Shown piece after piece: positions 6,776 to 8,976 of a stretch of DNA of 8,976 nt; within the stretch, counting starts at the first letter, position 1; every line of letters begins with the position of its first letter. The stretch is from Desulfurococcales archaeon (lineage in GTDB: Archaea > Thermoproteota > Thermoprotei_A > Sulfolobales > NBVN01), in contig JAGGTW010000024.1 of assembly GCA_021163585.1 (NCBI GenBank), forward strand, positions 1 to 8,976. Direction: 5' to 3'. The notes beneath the pieces are model-generated. The model had not been told where the DNA came from. It worked only from the letters and a program-made list of their open reading frames with translations, and searched no databases. The translations under genes were made by a program, and so were the position numbers.

Positions 6776-7412
6776 TGCTCACCCCCTTAGCTTTAAGTAC
6801 CTTGGAAATCCCCTTAGCTACGGTGACCGCAATTAAGTGGTCCATAAGTAAGTCTTGAGGAATAAATATCAGCACGGATGCCGTCAGAAGAACCAGGAAG
6901 TCAGAACTCGTACTAATTCCAAGCCACCCACCCACAGCTGTGGACCAGGAGTACAGCTTCGTGCCAGGTACTGCGTAATGGGAAAACACGAGAAAGCCAA
7001 GCACATATATTGGCGTAGCTGAGACCAGTGAGGTCAGCAGTAAGGCAACCACGTCATACCTACTAATTCTACTTAAGTCTACCTTCCTGCGCCTTAGGTA
7101 GGCCCTGCTCAGTACTGACATAAGAGGTGCTGCAATTAAGAACCCAGCTAAGAAACCTCCCTTAAACCCTAAGAGCACAGCTAAACCCCCGGTAAAGCCT
7201 GAAGCTAAGGGTAGCCCTAAAGCAACTAGCAAGAGGTAGAGCCCCATAGAAGCTGTAGCGTACTTCGGCGGGAGTAAGAGCCCGGCAAGAATCACAGCCG
7301 TATTCTGCATAGTGTAGGGTACGGGGCCTACATTAAACTTAACCTGTGCCAGCACAGCTGTGAGTGCAGCAATTGAAGCCGTAAATACTAACTTAACTAC
7401 CTCATCCCTCAT
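6768..7412 (-). CDS. bioY: Biotin transporter BioY (ECF S component)
   Basis: A 214-residue integral membrane protein with about six helices. Family features visible: PVPYTMQNTAVILAGLLLPPKY in the first third (the usual form is PVPITLQTLAVLLAGLLLGP), YLLLVALGLPLASGFTGGL, a GFKGGFLAGF segment, and IPQDLLMD near the C-terminus where other BioY proteins have IPGDLIK. BioY binds biotin with high affinity and is energized by the adjacent ATPase and T protein. ATG 7412 is the start, with GGGGAC just upstream and a conserved-looking N-terminus (helix 1 begins at residue 7). It is the first gene of the cluster and has its own promoter region with three palindromic repeats. No biotin biosynthesis gene is visible in the window, so whether the organism depends on uptake is not known. 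Confidence 0.93.
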   Translation of the reverse strand: MRDEVVKLVFTASIAALTAVLAQVKFNVGPVPYTMQNTAVILAGLLLPPKYATASMGLYLLLVALGLPLASGFTGGLAVLLGFKGGFLAGFLIAAPLMSVLSRAYLRRRKVDLSRISRYDVVALLLTSLVSATPIYVLGFLVFSHYAVPGTKLYSWSTAVGGWLGISTSSDFLVLLTASVLIFIPQDLLMDHLIAVTVAKGISKVLKAKGVSID

Positions 7413-7421
7413 AACGTCCCC

Positions 7422-7432
7422 GAAACAGTTTC
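7422..7432. promoter_or_regulatory. Palindromic operator candidate, copy 1 (GAAACAGTTTC)
   Basis: A perfect 5+1+5 palindrome lying 9 bases upstream of the bioY ATG and a few bases downstream of the predicted transcription start. A protein bound here would block initiation or early elongation. It is one of three copies starting 55 bp apart. The likely ligand is BirA through its HTH domain, by context only. Confidence 0.65.
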
Positions 7433-7459
7433 AGCATCCTCAACTTAATTAACTTAATG

Positions 7460-7465
7460 TTTAAA
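7460..7465 (-). promoter_or_regulatory. Probable TATA box for the bioY operon
   Basis: The minus strand reads CCATTTAAACATT with TTTAAA as the core, preceded by a purine-rich AGAAAATT stretch where the BRE would lie. Initiation about 25 bases downstream falls near 7437, giving a leader of about 25 bases. Palindrome copies 1 and 2 lie on either side of it. Confidence 0.5.
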
Positions 7466-7476
7466 TGGAATTTTCT

Positions 7477-7487
7477 GAAACTGTTTC
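7477..7487. promoter_or_regulatory. Palindromic operator candidate, copy 2 (GAAACTGTTTC)
   Basis: A perfect palindrome that extends to 13 bp (TGAAACTGTTTCA, 7476-7488). It lies about 12 bases upstream of the bioY TATA box, next to the BRE position. A bound repressor would compete with TBP/TFB. It starts 55 bp from copy 1. Confidence 0.65.
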
Positions 7488-7531
7488 AAGAATTACTGAC
7501 GCTATCAGGTAATTTACTGTGGCACATATTC

Positions 7532-7542
7532 GAAAGAGTTTC
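7532..7542. promoter_or_regulatory. Palindromic operator candidate, copy 3 (GAAAGAGTTTC)
   Basis: The same motif with one mismatch in the left arm (GAAAG for GAAAC), starting exactly 55 bp from copy 2. It lies about 100 bases upstream of the predicted bioY transcription start and about 155 bases before the divergent transporter gene. It could help oligomeric binding or looping. Confidence 0.5.
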
Positions 7543-7697
7543 CTATTATCTCGTGTGAAATTATTGGATAAGGAAAGTAATCAAGCAAGTCTACATTAAC
7601 TATAAAGGATTTTAGACCCACTTAAGTTGACGCTCATAAAATTTTAAGAGCAAGCAATATTAGGTAAACTATGTAAAGTTAGCAACAGGGATGCCCA
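7543..7697 (+). promoter_or_regulatory. AT-rich promoter region of the divergent substrate-binding protein gene
   Basis: This noncoding stretch shows no RNA gene or repeat. Two TATA-like elements are present: ATAAAATT at 7636-7643, which would give a leader of about 33 bases, and TATAAAGG at 7601-7608, which would give a longer leader of about 65 bases. AGGGATG (7688-7693) just before the GTG start is a weak ribosome-binding site. Neither promoter can be chosen with confidence. Confidence 0.35.
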
Positions 7698-8976
7698 GTG
7701 TACTTTAAATATGCTTTAACAAGACTTCAGGCCGCTATAATAGCTATTATCGTTATTATAGGTATGATTAGTATCGCAATATACATGACCTCAGGACCTA
7801 CAGTAGTGCCTACATCACCTACTACATCATCAACCTCCGCAACTTCGACATCACCTACTTCAACAACTACCCCACCACCAGGTAAGAAAATGACCTTAGT
7901 AATAGTGACTCCGGTAGAGCCTGAGGGACTCGACATACAGCAGATCGAATCCGCGACAATAGTTCACTCACTCATATATCAGCCTCTCGGGGCCTTTGAC
8001 CCGGACCTGAATGTCGTTCCTGACCTAGCTTCTGACCTGGTTTTGGATGTCGAGAAAGGTGCTATTATTGCTAAAATACCTGAAAACACTAAGTTCTCGA
8101 ATGGGGACCCAGTAGACGCCTACACCATAAAGGCGGCTGTTGAAAGATACACAAATATAAGTCCGTTCGGCAGTGACTGGGAAGCATTAGACCATATCGA
8201 GGTTACCGATAAGTATACTGTTAAGTTCGTATTTAGCGGCTCTCCGAACTACGTGTGGAGAGTCGACATACCTACCCAGTGGGGCGGTATAGTTAATGTT
8301 AAGGTAGCTGAGGAAGTGGGGAGAGCTAAGTTTAATGAGCTGCCAATAGCCTCAGGGCCGTTCAAGGTCAAGGAGTGGGTCCGGGGTTCACACATAGTAC
8401 TTGTTAGGAACGAGAACTACAGGACTAATCTCCCATTCGTGAAGAACCATGGACCCCCCAAAATCGATGAGGTTATTGTTAGGTTCATAACGGATGACCT
8501 AACAAGAGCAAGCGAGTTCCTAGCAGGGAAAGCTGACATGCTCATCGGGGTGCCAGTCGATATAGTAAGTCAAATTAAGAGTAACCCTGATGTTAAGCTT
8601 TATGAGGTCATAGATCCTGGAATTAACTACATACACATTAACGTAAGAAGACCTCCGCTAGATGATTTAAGGGTTAGAGAGGCCATCATGTACGCTATCG
8701 ACAGGAGCGCGATAGCTCAAACGTTGGAAGACACTGTGATTCCTTGGTATTCATTTATGTCACCTACGCAGATGTGCTTCAATAAGTCGGTCGAGGAGTG
8801 GGCCGAGAAACACTATGCACATAATCTTCAGAAGGCTAAGGAGCTACTAGCTGAGGCAGGCTGGGCAGATAGGGACAGTGATGGTGTGCTAGAGGATGAG
8901 AAAGGTAATAAGTTAGTTCTTGAGCTTCTGTCACCAGCAGATAATCCGAAATTAAAAAGAGTAGCTCCTCTAATAC
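7698..8976 (+). CDS. ABC transporter substrate-binding protein, oligopeptide/dipeptide family (SBP_bac_5), 3' end beyond window
   Basis: 426 residues are visible and the gene continues past the right edge. GTG 7698 is the start: the upstream in-frame stop is TAG at 7680, and it gives MYFKYALTRLQ followed by a hydrophobic helix (about 12-30). The ATG codons at 7764 and 7785 would cut this helix in two. Residues 31-61 are a Ser/Thr/Pro-rich linker, as in surface proteins that are often O-glycosylated. The mature part has family-5 features: FDPDLNVVPDLASDL, FSNGDPVDAYTIKAAVERY near 133-151, ASGPFKVKEW, PLDDLRVREAI-YAIDR (320-337) and AKELLAEAGW with an acidic DRDSDG loop near 391. It binds an extracellular peptide or similar solute and hands it to permeases probably encoded downstream. 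The helix plus linker suggest N-terminal membrane anchoring. It is divergent from bioY; a link to biotin is not indicated. Confidence 0.92.
   Translation, partial: MYFKYALTRLQAAIIAIIVIIGMISIAIYMTSGPTVVPTSPTTSSTSATSTSPTSTTTPPPGKKMTLVIVTPVEPEGLDIQQIESATIVHSLIYQPLGAFDPDLNVVPDLASDLVLDVEKGAIIAKIPENTKFSNGDPVDAYTIKAAVERYTNISPFGSDWEALDHIEVTDKYTVKFVFSGSPNYVWRVDIPTQWGGIVNVKVAEEVGRAKFNELPIASGPFKVKEWVRGSHIVLVRNENYRTNLPFVKNHGPPKIDEVIVRFITDDLTRASEFLAGKADMLIGVPVDIVSQIKSNPDVKLYEVIDPGINYIHINVRRPPLDDLRVREAIMYAIDRSAIAQTLEDTVIPWYSFMSPTQMCFNKSVEEWAEKHYAHNLQKAKELLAEAGWADRDSDGVLEDEKGNKLVLELLSPADNPKLKRVAPLI

Noticed and set aside
7422..7542. CRISPR-like array with regular 55-bp period
   Set aside because: The repeat is only 11 bp, the 44-bp intervals include a promoter, and there are just three copies with no cas gene. 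A set of operators fits far better.
7691..7708. ATG at 7691 as start of the substrate-binding protein
   Set aside because: It is in another frame and reaches a stop after five codons; GTG 7698 gives the signal helix and the conserved protein.
7727..7936. Minus-strand reading frame of 69 residues rich in Val/Gly/Asp
   Set aside because: It is the antisense shadow of the hydrophobic helix and Ser/Thr linker of the substrate-binding protein, with low complexity and no family features.

Overview
The window looks like a hyperthermophilic archaeon of the Thermoproteota (crenarchaeote) type. It carries an archaeal Nre DNA-repair protein, archaeal TATA-like promoters, GGTG/GGAGG ribosome-binding sites, many TTG and GTG starts, and Arg/Ile codon use rich in AGG/AGA and ATA. 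The genus cannot be fixed from the sequence alone. There are no rRNA, tRNA, CRISPR or insertion-sequence signals. Nearly everything from 1 to 7412 is on the minus strand; one gene on the plus strand starts at 7698 and runs off the right edge.

Reading the minus strand from right to left, 7412-3878 is a tight four-gene biotin cluster. It holds bioY (substrate-binding membrane subunit), a double-domain ECF ATPase made as one fused polypeptide, an EcfT-like transmembrane coupling protein, and birA (biotin-protein ligase with an N-terminal DNA-binding domain). The genes overlap by 8, about 20 and 10 bases, so they are almost certainly co-transcribed. The set would import biotin, attach it to carboxylase carrier proteins and, through the BirA helix-turn-helix, probably regulate its own supply. 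Upstream of bioY, three copies of an 11-bp palindrome, GAAACnGTTTC, start exactly 55 bp apart and straddle the predicted promoter. They are the best candidate operators for that control.

Downstream on the same strand come a rhomboid-family membrane protease (3828-3166) and a class II HDAC/AcuC-type deacetylase gene (about 3086-2057). The deacetylase gene is broken or recoded: a +1 frame change at 2264-2261 puts the catalytic Tyr and the C-terminus out of frame, and the conserved N-terminal strand has no standard start codon.

Next are an Nre-family DNA-repair gene (1929-676) and, overlapping its stop in a TTGA junction, an SplB-like radical SAM gene (679 to the left edge, partial). These two are probably translationally coupled.

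Divergent from bioY, 7698-8976 encodes the N-terminal part of an ABC-type oligopeptide-family substrate-binding protein, with a membrane-spanning signal segment followed by a Ser/Thr/Pro-rich linker. Its partner permeases and ATPases would lie beyond the right edge.
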